Below are positions 43,708 to 52,061 of a stretch of DNA of 64,000 nucleotides, in pieces (positions within the stretch are counted from its first letter, which is position 1; each line of letters begins with the position of its first letter). The notes below the pieces were generated by a model, which was not told where the DNA came from, searched no databases, and was given only the letters and a program-made list of their open reading frames with translations. The DNA lies in contig UQXA01000002.1 of assembly GCA_900544865.1 (NCBI GenBank), forward strand, positions 85,473-149,472, in the 5' to 3' direction. The stretch is from an uncultured Collinsella sp. (lineage in GTDB: Bacteria > Actinomycetota > Coriobacteriia > Coriobacteriales > Coriobacteriaceae). The position numbers were made by a program, and so were the translations under genes.

Positions 43708-44874
43708 TTAAGCGGTGAAGGGGTGAATCGTCACGCCCTTGACCACGCGGTTGACCGTGCCGGTGGGGCTCGGCGTGTCGGGCGTGTTGCCCACGCGCAC
43801 GGAGTTAAGCAGGCTGATAGCCTGAGCAAACATCACGAACGGCAGAGCAAGGTAGCCCTCGGGAAGCGCCTCGTAGCCCTTAAAGGTGAAGGACTCACCC
43901 TCGTAGACAGTAGCGCCATCCTGCTGAACGGCGATGGTGTGCTGAGCAATATCGTCGCCACCGATCTCATTGAGGATGTCGATGTCGTACTGACGGGTGT
44001 AGGCGTCGTTGTTGACGAACACGAACACGAGGGTCTTGTCGTCGACGAAGGACTTGGGTCCGTGACGATAGCCCATGGAAGTGTCGTAAGAAGTAGCAAC
44101 CAGACCGTGAGCGAGCTCGAGGATCTTGAGCTGGCTCTCCTGGGCAAGGCCACCGAAGGAGCCAGAACCCAAGTAGGTCACGCGGTTGAAGTCTCCAGCG
44201 AGGTAATCGGCGACCTCGGGCTCACGGGAGATGACCTCCTCGCCCATCTTGGCGATGGTCTCGACCCACTCGGCCTTCTGCTCGTCAGAGGCAGTGTCGA
44301 AAATAAGGGTGGCGAGCAGGGTCATGCAGGAATAAGAACCGGTCATGGCGAAGCCCTTGTCGTTGGCGCGCGGAATGAGCAGCGTCAGCGCGTTGGGATC
44401 ATCGGCAGACTCGACGGCGAGCTTGCCCTCGGGAGCGCAGGTGATGTTGAGGAATTTGACGTTGTGGACAAGCTCCTTGGCAACGGCAACGGCGGCAAGG
44501 CTCTCGGGGCTGTTGCCAGAGCGGGCAAAGGAAACCACGAGCGTGGGATCCTCGGCACGCAGGAAGTCGCGCGGGGCGCTCACGATGTCGGTCGTGGCAA
44601 TGGGCTTAAAGTCGTAGAGATCAGTGTTGCCAGCGTGACGCAGGTACGGGGCGCAGGTATCGCCAACGTAGTCAGACGTACCGGCACCGGTGAAGACAAC
44701 GGACAGACGGCCCTCGCCCATAGCGCGAGCCTCGGCCAGAAAGGCCTCGATGGCCTCCTTGTTCTCACGATAGATGTTGAGCGTATCACGCCAAAGCTCG
44801 GGCTGCTGAGCAATCTCGGCCGTGGTGATCTGGGCGCCGAGCTCGGTGAGCTCCTCGACACTCTTCTCGAACAT
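43708..44874 (-). CDS. agaS: Galactosamine-6-phosphate deaminase/isomerase AgaS (SIS domain)
   Basis: 388 residues with two sugar-isomerase domains: VVFTGAGTSDYVGDTCAPYL, SFARSGNSPESLAAV with the phosphosugar-binding Ser loop, and the second domain YLGSGSFGGLAQESQLK. AgaS converts galactosamine-6-P to tagatose-6-P and ammonia. The length fits AgaS (about 384). The promoter region holds the palindrome CTGGTAGTAACCAG (44936), also found in front of the PTS operon at 49228, so both are likely controlled by the GntR protein encoded immediately upstream. Confidence 0.92.
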   Translation of the reverse strand: MFEKSVEELTELGAQITTAEIAQQPELWRDTLNIYRENKEAIEAFLAEARAMGEGRLSVVFTGAGTSDYVGDTCAPYLRHAGNTDLYDFKPIATTDIVSAPRDFLRAEDPTLVVSFARSGNSPESLAAVAVAKELVHNVKFLNITCAPEGKLAVESADDPNALTLLIPRANDKGFAMTGSYSCMTLLATLIFDTASDEQKAEWVETIAKMGEEVISREPEVADYLAGDFNRVTYLGSGSFGGLAQESQLKILELAHGLVATSYDTSMGYRHGPKSFVDDKTLVFVFVNNDAYTRQYDIDILNEIGGDDIAQHTIAVQQDGATVYEGESFTFKGYEALPEGYLALPFVMFAQAISLLNSVRVGNTPDTPSPTGTVNRVVKGVTIHPFTA

Positions 44875-44935
44875 TTCTAATACCTCTCTCTAGAAGTAAT
44901 CCTCTGACGTGCAATTATACACTTCGGTTGGTTAT

Positions 44936-44949
44936 CTGGTAGTAACCAG
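44936..44949. promoter_or_regulatory. GntR operator upstream of agaS
   Basis: CTGGTAGTAACCAG is a dyad (CTGGT/ACCAG) with a 4-base centre, 62 bases before agaS. CTGGTAGTAACCA recurs at 49228 before the PTS operon. Confidence 0.65.
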
Positions 44950-44988
44950 TTAACTGCAAGGAATCACCATATGAAAACGATGCGAACA

Positions 44989-45720
44989 CTAGTTGCTACG
45001 CTGGTGGTAAACCTTGTATTTAAACTGATCGGCACGAGCAACCGAGAGCGTATACTCCACAAGCTCGTTTGACTCGTTATACGTAGTCCTGACCAAATCG
45101 AGCACAGGCGACCCCTCGACAATTGCCAAAAGGTGGGCATCGGTGGGACGGGCTATGCTCGCATAGAACTCCTCTTCGGCCACGCGAATCTTATGCTGAA
45201 AGTCCTGCTCAATCACATCGTAAAGCGGCTTACTCTCCAGCAGTGGTCGCTTTAGGGACAGAAATTGACGAACCGGCAGATAGCTGCGTTCGACCATCAT
45301 GGGCATTTTGTCGGCAGAACGAAGGCGCTTGAGCTTAAAAATGCGATCACCGATATGCAATCCCATATGCTCGGCTAGATTCTTATCGGCCTCCATCTCG
45401 CAAAACTCGAGAATCGTGGTCTCGGGGTCGCGACCCATCGCGCGCATCTGTTCGGTAAAGCTGTAGGACTGCATAAGATTGGTTGCCTTTGCCGAACGGT
45501 CGGTCACAAAGGTACCGCGACCGTGCTGCCGAACCACCAGTCCTAAACGCTCCAGTTCCTGCAGAGCCAGGCGTACCGTGGTGCGCGAGAGACCATAGCG
45601 CTCCGAAAGTTCGCGCTCGGAAGGAATCATGTCACCGGCACGATATTCATGGTCAATCTTTTCGGTCAGAATATCGACCAGCTGATCGTACAGCGGTTGC
45701 TTACGCGCCCCGATCGCCAT
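44989..45720 (-). CDS. GntR/HutC-family regulator of GalNAc utilisation (AgaR/NagR-like)
   Basis: 243 residues from ATG 45720 (GGAGG 6 bases upstream). The winged helix has LYDQLVDILTEKIDHEY, PSERELSERYGLSRTTVRLALQELE and RQHGRGTFV; the UTRA domain starts near residue 85 (RIFKLKRLRSADKMPMMVERSYLP), and NagR/DasR-type UTRA domains bind amino-sugar phosphates. It lies between agaS and the PTS operon, both of which carry the same palindrome. Confidence 0.9.
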   Translation of the reverse strand: MAIGARKQPLYDQLVDILTEKIDHEYRAGDMIPSERELSERYGLSRTTVRLALQELERLGLVVRQHGRGTFVTDRSAKATNLMQSYSFTEQMRAMGRDPETTILEFCEMEADKNLAEHMGLHIGDRIFKLKRLRSADKMPMMVERSYLPVRQFLSLKRPLLESKPLYDVIEQDFQHKIRVAEEEFYASIARPTDAHLLAIVEGSPVLDLVRTTYNESNELVEYTLSVARADQFKYKVYHQRSN

Positions 45721-45804
45721 CCTATCCTCCCATTTTCTCAAACTCGGCTACTACCTTGGGTGGTTAACATTATCTGTCTGCCACATCCGAATCATCAAGA
45801 AAAC

Positions 45805-45838
45805 AAAAGCCGCGCGCTCTTTCGAGCACGCGGCTTTT
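45805..45838 (-). terminator. Terminator after GalNAc PTS operon
   Basis: AAAAGCCGCG pairs with CGCGGCTTTT, extended by CTC/GAG around TTTC; 67 bases past the EIID stop and usable on both strands. Confidence 0.8.
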
Positions 45839-45904
45839 AACATACACATGGCTTAAGGGGTCGGGGTGTGAGCCGCGTAGGGACACACCCCTCAAGCTAG
45901 AGCC

Positions 45905-46987
45905 TTACCAGATGCTCGGCCAGAGACCAAGCGGGCCAGCGCCCAGGATGCCCAGGACGAAGAGCAGCAGAATGCCCTTGGTCGGGGTCCAGCTGTGCTT
46001 AGCGAACATGTAGTAAAGCAGCAGCGTAAGCATAAGCGGGACGAGCTTCGGGACGATGGTGTTGAGGGTGTCGGCAACAGAGAAGTTGACCGGATCCTCG
46101 GTAACGGTGCCGTAGGTCACGGACTCCATGCCGTTGCCCAGATCGGTGACGCCGCACTCGACAGCGTTGCCGTCGGCATCGGAAGCGGTGAGGGCGTTGC
46201 CGTCCTTATCGGTCATGGCGATGGTACCGGCCTCAGCAGTCTCGGTATCGATGCCCTCCATACCGGTGAAGTTCTCGGCCTCCTTCTCGGAGACGATCAC
46301 GGTAGTAGCGGAGAGGCCACGGGTGGTGCCGTTGGGAATCTGGAGGTTGATCTGGGTGCCACCCATGGTGACAACCAGGCAACCGACGACGAAGACGCCC
46401 ATGATGGAAGCGGCGCGCGTGAAGGCCTGCATGTTGGCGGTCAGAGCGTCAATAGCGCTGGTGCCAAGCTTGTAGGACCAGTTCATGAGCCAGAAGCGCA
46501 GTGCGAACTGGACGGCGTTGAAGATCACCAGGAAGATGATCGGCGCAGCGGCGTTGCCGTTGATGGCCATGTTGGAGGTGATGCCAGCCGTGATAGGCAC
46601 GAGCGTCAGCCAGAACAGGGCGTCACCGATACCACCGAGCGGGCCCATTGCGGCGACGCGGACGGCGCGAATCGTGGGGATGTCAACCTTGTTCTGCTCG
46701 AGCGAAAGCACGATGCCCATAACAAAGGTGACGAGGAACGGGTGAGTGTTGAAGAACTCCAGGTTGTGGCTCATGGAAGCCGCGAGGTCGTTCTTGTTGG
46801 TGTGGATCTTCTCCAGACCGGGGATGATGGAGTAGAGCCAGCCAGCGGCCTGCATACGCTCGTAGTTGAACGAGGCCTGCAGGAAGCAGGAGCGCCAAGC
46901 CATCTTGTTGAGGGTCTTCTGGTCGAGCTGCGGAGCAGGAGTGAGATCCTCGTAGTGCTCCGGGATCACATACTCATTAGATGCCAT
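45905..46987 (-). CDS. PTS mannose/fructose/sorbose-family EIID component
   Basis: 360 residues from ATG 46987 (GGAGGTGAC upstream). The typical EIID start is KTLNKMAWRSCFLQASFNYERMQAAGW, then LGGIGDALFWLTLVP and C-terminal membrane helices. Usual EIIDs are about 270-300 residues; here a hydrophilic insert of roughly 75 residues (about 220-300, rich in Thr, Glu, Asp and Gly) lies before the last two helices. EIID works with EIIC to carry the sugar, here probably GalNAc or galactosamine. Confidence 0.9.
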   Translation of the reverse strand: MASNEYVIPEHYEDLTPAPQLDQKTLNKMAWRSCFLQASFNYERMQAAGWLYSIIPGLEKIHTNKNDLAASMSHNLEFFNTHPFLVTFVMGIVLSLEQNKVDIPTIRAVRVAAMGPLGGIGDALFWLTLVPITAGITSNMAINGNAAAPIIFLVIFNAVQFALRFWLMNWSYKLGTSAIDALTANMQAFTRAASIMGVFVVGCLVVTMGGTQINLQIPNGTTRGLSATTVIVSEKEAENFTGMEGIDTETAEAGTIAMTDKDGNALTASDADGNAVECGVTDLGNGMESVTYGTVTEDPVNFSVADTLNTIVPKLVPLMLTLLLYYMFAKHSWTPTKGILLLFVLGILGAGPLGLWPSIW

Positions 46988-47777
46988 CTTCGAAGTCACC
47001 TCCGTCAGAAACAGCTGCACCCTTCAGCTCGGTCTGCTGCTGGAAGTCCCAGAAAGCAATGCCGAAACCGATGAGAGCGAGGATGAGCAGGGCAGGAGTT
47101 GCCAGAGAATCGTTGGCAACGGTGATGATCGCGAGGCCAAAGCCCATGAGGAAGAAGCCCCACATATCGCGGTTCATCATAACCTTGAGCAGGACGGCGA
47201 AGCCGACGAAGCGCATCATGCCGCCTGCAGCGGAGAGACCGGTCTGCAGCCAAGCCGGGATGGCGGAAGCGATGGTCTGACCGATGGTAGCGCCAGCGAT
47301 GAAGAACAGGGTGACGACGATAGCGAAGATCAGGCCGAGCAGAGCCATGGCGAAGTAGTTCAGACGCTCGATACCCTTGGTGTCAGCGTTGTGAGCCATG
47401 TTGTCCGCGGAGGACATGAGCGGCGACATAAGCGTGAAGACCAGGGTAACGCCGAGCTGACCAAGCAGAGCGAACGGAATGGCAAGGCCGACTGCCGCGT
47501 TGGGCTCGAGGCCCGTGGCGATTGCGAGAATGGCTGCCATGATGCCGCCGATGACGGCGTTAGGCGGCTGAGCGCCTCCGATCGGCATGTTGCCGATCGT
47601 CATGAGCTGATAGGTACCACCCACGAGAAGACCGGTGTTGAGGTCGCCAAGGATAAGACCGATGACGGCGCCGGTGACGATGGGCTGATAGAGAGACTCG
47701 AGGAAGTTGAACTGGTCGATTGCCGCGACGAACGTGACGATGAAGACCAGAGCGACCTGGATGATCGAGTATTCCAT
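46977..47777 (-). CDS. PTS mannose/fructose/sorbose-family EIIC component
   Basis: 266-residue membrane permease subunit. Conserved QFNFLESLYQPIVTGAVIGLILGDLNTGLLVGGTYQL and IGGAQPPNAVIGGIMAAILAI mark the ManY/AgaW/AgaC family. GAGGAG precedes the ATG. It overlaps the EIID start region by 11 bases, indicating coupled translation. It forms the membrane channel with EIID. Confidence 0.93.
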   Translation of the reverse strand: MEYSIIQVALVFIVTFVAAIDQFNFLESLYQPIVTGAVIGLILGDLNTGLLVGGTYQLMTIGNMPIGGAQPPNAVIGGIMAAILAIATGLEPNAAVGLAIPFALLGQLGVTLVFTLMSPLMSSADNMAHNADTKGIERLNYFAMALLGLIFAIVVTLFFIAGATIGQTIASAIPAWLQTGLSAAGGMMRFVGFAVLLKVMMNRDMWGFFLMGFGLAIITVANDSLATPALLILALIGFGIAFWDFQQQTELKGAAVSDGGDFEDGI

Positions 47778-47867
47778 CTTGCTCCTCCTTTCAAAATGTA
47801 TGTACGCACTTTTGATATCACGTACAGAACGTCAGGGTTTCACTCCTGACAATGTGGATCACGAGGA

Positions 47868-48350
47868 TTACGAGAAGAGCTTGCTCGTGTCCTCAACAGG
47901 CGTGCTCGGAACGCGCCTGATCTCCAGCTCCACCCCCAATTCCTGCAGCTCTTTAAACGCAGCGACATCCTCGTCGTTAACTGCGACGGAGGTGGCGACT
48001 TGGCGCTTTCCTTCCGACATGTGCATGTTGCCGATGTTTACCTTCTTTATAGGCACACCGCCCTTGACGAGCGTAAGCACGTCTTCCGGTGTTTCGGCCA
48101 CGATGAAGATCTTCTGGCGCGGGCTCGCCTTGCCGATGATGTCGATGGTCTTCTGCAGAGAGAAGAAACGCGTAGCGACGCCGGCGGGAGCGGCCATCTT
48201 CATGAGGTTCTGGCGCATGGTATTGGTTGACACGTCGTCGTTGGCGACGAGGATGAGGTTGGAGCCCAGAGTGGAGTTCCACTGAGTGGCAACCTGACCA
48301 TGAATCAGTCGGTTATCGATGCGGGTAAGAAGAATGTTGGGTTCTGCCAT
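47868..48350 (-). CDS. PTS mannose/fructose/sorbose-family EIIB component
   Basis: 160 residues. The phosphorylation-site histidine lies in LTRIDNRLIHGQVATQW; later segments FSLQKTIDIIGKASPRQKIFIVAETPEDVL fit AgaV/LevE-type EIIB proteins. It passes phosphate from EIIA to the incoming sugar. It is separated from EIIC by 90 bases and from the YajC-like gene by 36 bases, all in one direction. Confidence 0.93.
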   Translation of the reverse strand: MAEPNILLTRIDNRLIHGQVATQWNSTLGSNLILVANDDVSTNTMRQNLMKMAAPAGVATRFFSLQKTIDIIGKASPRQKIFIVAETPEDVLTLVKGGVPIKKVNIGNMHMSEGKRQVATSVAVNDEDVAAFKELQELGVELEIRRVPSTPVEDTSKLFS

Positions 48351-48386
48351 GTTGATCAGCTTCCTTTCGCTATTTGCTGACGACAG

Positions 48387-48668
48387 TTACTTGATCTCCT
48401 GAATCGCGTAACGCGAAACATCTACGACGGCTCCGGATCGGACCTTGATCTGGACCTTCTCGCCTTCGATGCCCTTGACGGTTCCGTAGATACCGCCGGC
48501 GAAAAGAACCTCCTGACCCGGCTTGAGCTCGGTGTGCAGCTCCTTGAAGTACTTCTGCTTCTTCTTCATGTTGATTTGCGACCAGATGGTGTAAATCAAG
48601 CCCATGATGACAAGCAGGCCTAAAAGAGCGACCGAGGAGCTCAGGACGTTGGCTCCGAAATCGGCCAT
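48387..48668 (-). CDS. YajC-domain small membrane protein inside PTS operon
   Basis: 93 residues: one N-terminal membrane helix (VALLGLLVIMGLIYTIW), a basic stop-transfer region (NMKKKQKYF), and a YajC-like cytoplasmic domain (LKPGQEVLFAGGIYGTVKGIEGEKVQIKV). YajC normally accompanies SecD/SecF. Here its start codon overlaps the EIIA stop and EIIB follows, so it is part of the PTS operon; a helper role in assembly or stability of the PTS membrane complex is inference. Confidence 0.85.
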   Translation of the reverse strand: MADFGANVLSSSVALLGLLVIMGLIYTIWSQINMKKKQKYFKELHTELKPGQEVLFAGGIYGTVKGIEGEKVQIKVRSGAVVDVSRYAIQEIK

Positions 48669-49111
48669 TAGATGCCGTCCTCGTCGCCGAAGATATCCTC
48701 TTCGTCGGAGCCGGCAACGGATGCGACCGTCTGGGCGGTGATGCCCGTCTGGCCAACGGTCACTGCCTGCTCGCCAAGCTCGGCGAGCGTGGCATTGCCG
48801 CGGAGGAACAGGAGCTCAATAACCATGGGGAGGTTAGTGCCGGTCAGAACCTCGACGTTGTCGACATCCTGGGCAATCATCATCGACTGGTTAAACGGGG
48901 TGCCGCCAAGCAGGTCGGTAAAGACAAGCACGCCATCGCACTCCTCGCGCATGGCGGTAATAGCGGCGCGGAGATCCTCACCGTAGGAAGCAGCCTGATC
49001 GCCCTCAAAAGGAACGACGGTAAAAGCGGGCTGGTCACCGGCAACCATAGCGATAGCGCTTGCGAGACCGGGTGCGAACTGTCCATGACCGGTAAGAATA
49101 AAGCCAACCAT
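48668..49111 (-). CDS. PTS mannose/fructose-family EIIA component
   Basis: 147-residue EIIA (ManX/AgaF type). FILTGHGQFAPGLASAI carries the phosphorylated His, and VLVFTDLLGGTPFNQSMMIA is the conserved second motif. After about residue 130 there is an acidic tail (DEEDIFGDEDG). First gene of the GalNAc PTS operon, with GGAAGGG before the ATG; the long upstream region contains the GntR palindrome. Confidence 0.92.
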   Translation of the reverse strand: MVGFILTGHGQFAPGLASAIAMVAGDQPAFTVVPFEGDQAASYGEDLRAAITAMREECDGVLVFTDLLGGTPFNQSMMIAQDVDNVEVLTGTNLPMVIELLFLRGNATLAELGEQAVTVGQTGITAQTVASVAGSDEEDIFGDEDGI

Positions 49112-49227
49112 TCAAATTTCCCTTCCGAAGGTGTGTACGATCTGAGTCCGATGATTTTCGGAAGCCAGCGGGCGCTCGCCCTTAAAGCTTCTTGGAAAGC
49201 GTTCTTTGAAGACCAGTGGTTTCTCAA

Positions 49228-49240
49228 CTGGTAGTAACCA
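49228..49240. promoter_or_regulatory. GntR operator upstream of GalNAc PTS operon
   Basis: CTGGTAGTAACCA, identical over 13 bases to the site before agaS, 117 bases upstream of the EIIA start. Confidence 0.65.
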
Positions 49241-49678
49241 CGTGACGTGTTGTTGTCACTATATCACCCCAGAAGAGGTCGCTTTCGTTGATTCATACAG
49301 TAAAACGTTTTTGCACCGCTCACGGTGATATTTCGACCGTTTACCGGTCGTTAACACATCTACCTGCGGTTTTGAAACCGTTTCGAAATGCTTTGGCAAA
49401 AGATCGGATCTTTTTCCGTGTCTAAACAACGCAGGGCGGCTAAAAATAGCGTGTAGAAAAATTGCAGGTCATTGTGAAGATATGTGAATTGGTCTTTTTG
49501 ACTTAATACCAGTCTGAACCAGTTTTGAGATTATCGGTGAACGGTCGTTTTCGACCGTTCACCGGTTACTTGCAATCGTTTGCAGTTGTTTTCCCAGATG
49601 AATTAGGGAGACCCGATGAAGCACGTGCGTGATCATTCAATCTGCCCTTTCCGTCTCAATAGATAGCCCTCCAACGCA
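49241..49678. other. Long intergenic region before GalNAc PTS operon
   Basis: No gene seen. It contains two copies of the ACCGTTCAC-type motif as a palindrome (49535-49564), a related GACCGTTTACCGGTC dyad near 49336, and the perfect palindrome CGGTTTTGAAACCG at 49367-49380, all plausible regulator sites. Confidence 0.5.
49535..49564. promoter_or_regulatory. Palindromic pair of CGGTGAACGGT motifs
   Basis: CGGTGAACGGTCG and its exact inverse CGACCGTTCACCG are separated by only a few T, forming one near-perfect 30-bp dyad. This is the strongest instance of a motif found singly at other sugar promoters in the window. Confidence 0.6.
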
Positions 49679-49680
49679 AA

Positions 49681-49715
49681 AAGCCCCCTAGAACGATTTC
49701 CGTTCTAGGGGGCTT
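49681..49715 (-). terminator. Terminator of SurA-like gene
   Basis: Perfect 15-bp stem AAGCCCCCTAGAACG/CGTTCTAGGGGGCTT, ending in TTTTTG on the minus strand. Confidence 0.9.
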
Positions 49716-49757
49716 CAGCAGATATTTCGGCTTCGTACTCGAAGGCTCAGGCAATCT

Positions 49758-50843
49758 TTACGCAAACAGGCCGTAGATGCTGATATTGGCCTTGGCGTAG
49801 AGGCCGTTGGCGTACTCGGTCCACTTGGAGCTGGCGTTCGAGGCCTGCGAAGAGTACTGCTGGTAGGCGGTGTAATAGGCGGTCATGGCCTGCTTATAGG
49901 TAGCGCTATCGGCCGTAAAGACATCGTCGGCAAAAGCCTTAGCGTAGGTGCTATCGGCGTCCTTCCAGGTACCCTTCTCGCTATCCCACTCGTCACCGGC
50001 AAGGTTGATGATGTAGTCGGCGTAGTCCTTGCTCGCGGTGTCCTCGTTGCCGTCAGAAGGCTCGGTCGGAGCGATCGGCATGCTAGCGGAGCTATCGCCC
50101 ACCTTCTTCTTGTAGAGCTTCTGCAACGTCGCGGACTGGCGGACGATCTGCTTGGCCTGGTCCTTGGACACGCCATACTGCGTGGCCATGGTCTTGTAGT
50201 CCGAAGTGCCGATAGAATCCTCGGCGTACTCCTTCATCTCCTTAGAAGAGACAGTGATGCCCTCATCCTCGGCAGCGTCCAGCAGAATCTGGTTGCGCAC
50301 GTAGGACAGGATGACGTCGGCAGAGGGAGCGGTGTAGTTGCCATCGCTATCCTTGACGGTATCAAGGCTGTACTGGCTCTCGATGGCCTCGCGCGCGGTG
50401 ATGTCGCTCTTCTTGCCGTTGTAGCTGTAGCTTGCCACGGTCGAATCGAGCTGGTCCTCGGTGAGGGTCGCCGAGCCGACGCCCTTGCCGCCAAAACCAC
50501 CGTTGCCGATAAAGAAGCCGACCACAGCAGCGATCACGATGGCGACCACAAAGGCGGCAATCATCGTCTTCTTGTGCTTGGATGCGCTGTCGTCCACGTC
50601 GGAGTCATCGTCCTCGTCCTGCTCCTCAGGCATGAGGTTCTCGTCGGCGGCATCCGCGGCAATCTGAGCCTCCAGGCGGGCGTCCTCCTCCTCGGCGGTC
50701 GTGCCGGCAGCAATGTGCTCGGCAGACGTACCTGCGACCAGATCGATCTTCTCGTCCTTGTCACCGTCGGGGCCTTCGCCGCGCTCGATGATCTGGATGC
50801 CGTCGATCTCGTCCTTCTCGTCCTTCTTTTGAATCAGACCCAT
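49758..50843 (-). CDS. Membrane-anchored SurA N-like / trigger-type chaperone-like protein
   Basis: 361 residues. An acidic cytoplasmic N-terminus (1-90, rich in Asp/Glu) precedes one membrane helix (TMIAAFVVAIVIAAVVGFFIG). The extracytoplasmic part has helical segments such as PSADVILSYVRNQILLDAAEDEGITVSSKEMKEYAEDSIG, which resemble SurA/PrsA N-terminal chaperone domains, but no rotamase (parvulin) domain follows. Likely a surface-located folding factor or an uncharacterised relative. It is monocistronic. Confidence 0.7.
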   Translation of the reverse strand: MGLIQKKDEKDEIDGIQIIERGEGPDGDKDEKIDLVAGTSAEHIAAGTTAEEEDARLEAQIAADAADENLMPEEQDEDDDSDVDDSASKHKKTMIAAFVVAIVIAAVVGFFIGNGGFGGKGVGSATLTEDQLDSTVASYSYNGKKSDITAREAIESQYSLDTVKDSDGNYTAPSADVILSYVRNQILLDAAEDEGITVSSKEMKEYAEDSIGTSDYKTMATQYGVSKDQAKQIVRQSATLQKLYKKKVGDSSASMPIAPTEPSDGNEDTASKDYADYIINLAGDEWDSEKGTWKDADSTYAKAFADDVFTADSATYKQAMTAYYTAYQQYSSQASNASSKWTEYANGLYAKANISIYGLFA

Positions 50844-50969
50844 ATCAGTTACTCCTTGTTAAGAAACATAGTCCTCAATAGAATACGCCCGACAGAGCGC
50901 CGGGCGTATTCATTCTCAGGTTATCCGCAAACGTATAAGTACCGCTTAGGCGTTTGAAGCCGTATCCCC

Positions 50970-52055
50970 TTAGGCAAGATGCGCGATAACGGCATCGGCA
51001 AAGGCCTGCGTGCCCACGGCGCCCTCAATGGAGCCGGTCTGGGCACGACGCACGTCACCGGTAACCTGCTCGCCCTCGTCGAGCGTGGCAGATACGGCGG
51101 TGCGAATGCGATTGGCAGCGTCGTTCTCGCCCAGGTGATCGAGCATCATAGCCGCAGACAGAATCCCGGCCGTGGGGTTAGCGATATCCTGACCAGCGAT
51201 ATCGGGCGCGGAGCCATGCGTGGCCTCAAAGATGGCACAGTCGGCTCCGATATTGGAGCCGGGGGCCATGCCAAGGCCGCCTACAAGACCGGCGCACAAG
51301 TCGCTGACGATATCGCCATACAAATTGGGCAGGACCAGAACATCGAAGTCGTTGGGGTTCTGAACCAGACCCATGCAGGTGGCGTCGACGATCTTGTCGT
51401 TGAACTCGATATCGGGATAGTTGGCAGCCACCTCGCGAGCCACGCGCAGGAACAGGCCGTCAGTCGCCTTCATGATGTTGGCCTTATGCACGGCCGTCAC
51501 CTTTTTGCGGCCGCAGCGGCGAGCATACTCAAAGGCGTACTCCACAATACGGCGGCTCTTGGCGATGGAGATGGGCTTGATCGAGATGGCGGAATCCGCG
51601 GCGAAGGTTTTCTGACCCGAGCGCTCAACAAGCTGTGAAAGCTCCTCGACCTCGGCAGCGCCCTCGTCGAACTCAATACCAGCGTAGAGGTCCTCGGTGT
51701 TCTCGCGCACGATAACCAGGTCGACATCGCGGAAGCGCGAGCCATCGCCTGGTTGCGACAGGCAGGGGCGCACGCAGGCGTACAGATCGAAGTACTTACG
51801 CAGGGCAACGTTGACGCTGCGGAACCCCGTACCGACCGGCGTGGTGATGGGGCCCTTGATGGCAACTTTGGTCTGGGCGACGGCATCGAGCACATGCTGG
51901 GGCAGCGGCGTGCCAAACTCGTCCATGACGCCGGCACCGGCCTCCTGGACGTTCCAATTGATCTGGACACCGGCGGCCTCGACCACGCGGCGCATGGCCT
52001 GCGTAATCTCGGGACCGATCCCGTCACCGGGAATCAGGACTACATCGTGCGCCAT
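50970..52055 (-). CDS. NAD-type isocitrate/isopropylmalate dehydrogenase family enzyme
   Basis: 361 residues of the beta-decarboxylating dehydrogenase family. Motifs: VVLIPGDGIGPEIT, VNVALRKYFDLYACVRP, VIVRENTEDLYAGIE, VHKANIMKATDGLF and LPNLYGDIVSDLCAGL. The RENTEDLYAG and SVNVALRKYFDLY segments fit NAD-dependent isocitrate dehydrogenase better than LeuB. It likely makes 2-oxoglutarate for glutamate synthesis. No citrate synthase or aconitase is in view; homoisocitrate dehydrogenase is an alternative. Confidence 0.85.
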   Translation of the reverse strand: MAHDVVLIPGDGIGPEITQAMRRVVEAAGVQINWNVQEAGAGVMDEFGTPLPQHVLDAVAQTKVAIKGPITTPVGTGFRSVNVALRKYFDLYACVRPCLSQPGDGSRFRDVDLVIVRENTEDLYAGIEFDEGAAEVEELSQLVERSGQKTFAADSAISIKPISIAKSRRIVEYAFEYARRCGRKKVTAVHKANIMKATDGLFLRVAREVAANYPDIEFNDKIVDATCMGLVQNPNDFDVLVLPNLYGDIVSDLCAGLVGGLGMAPGSNIGADCAIFEATHGSAPDIAGQDIANPTAGILSAAMMLDHLGENDAANRIRTAVSATLDEGEQVTGDVRRAQTGSIEGAVGTQAFADAVIAHLA

Positions 52056-52061
52056 AATCTG

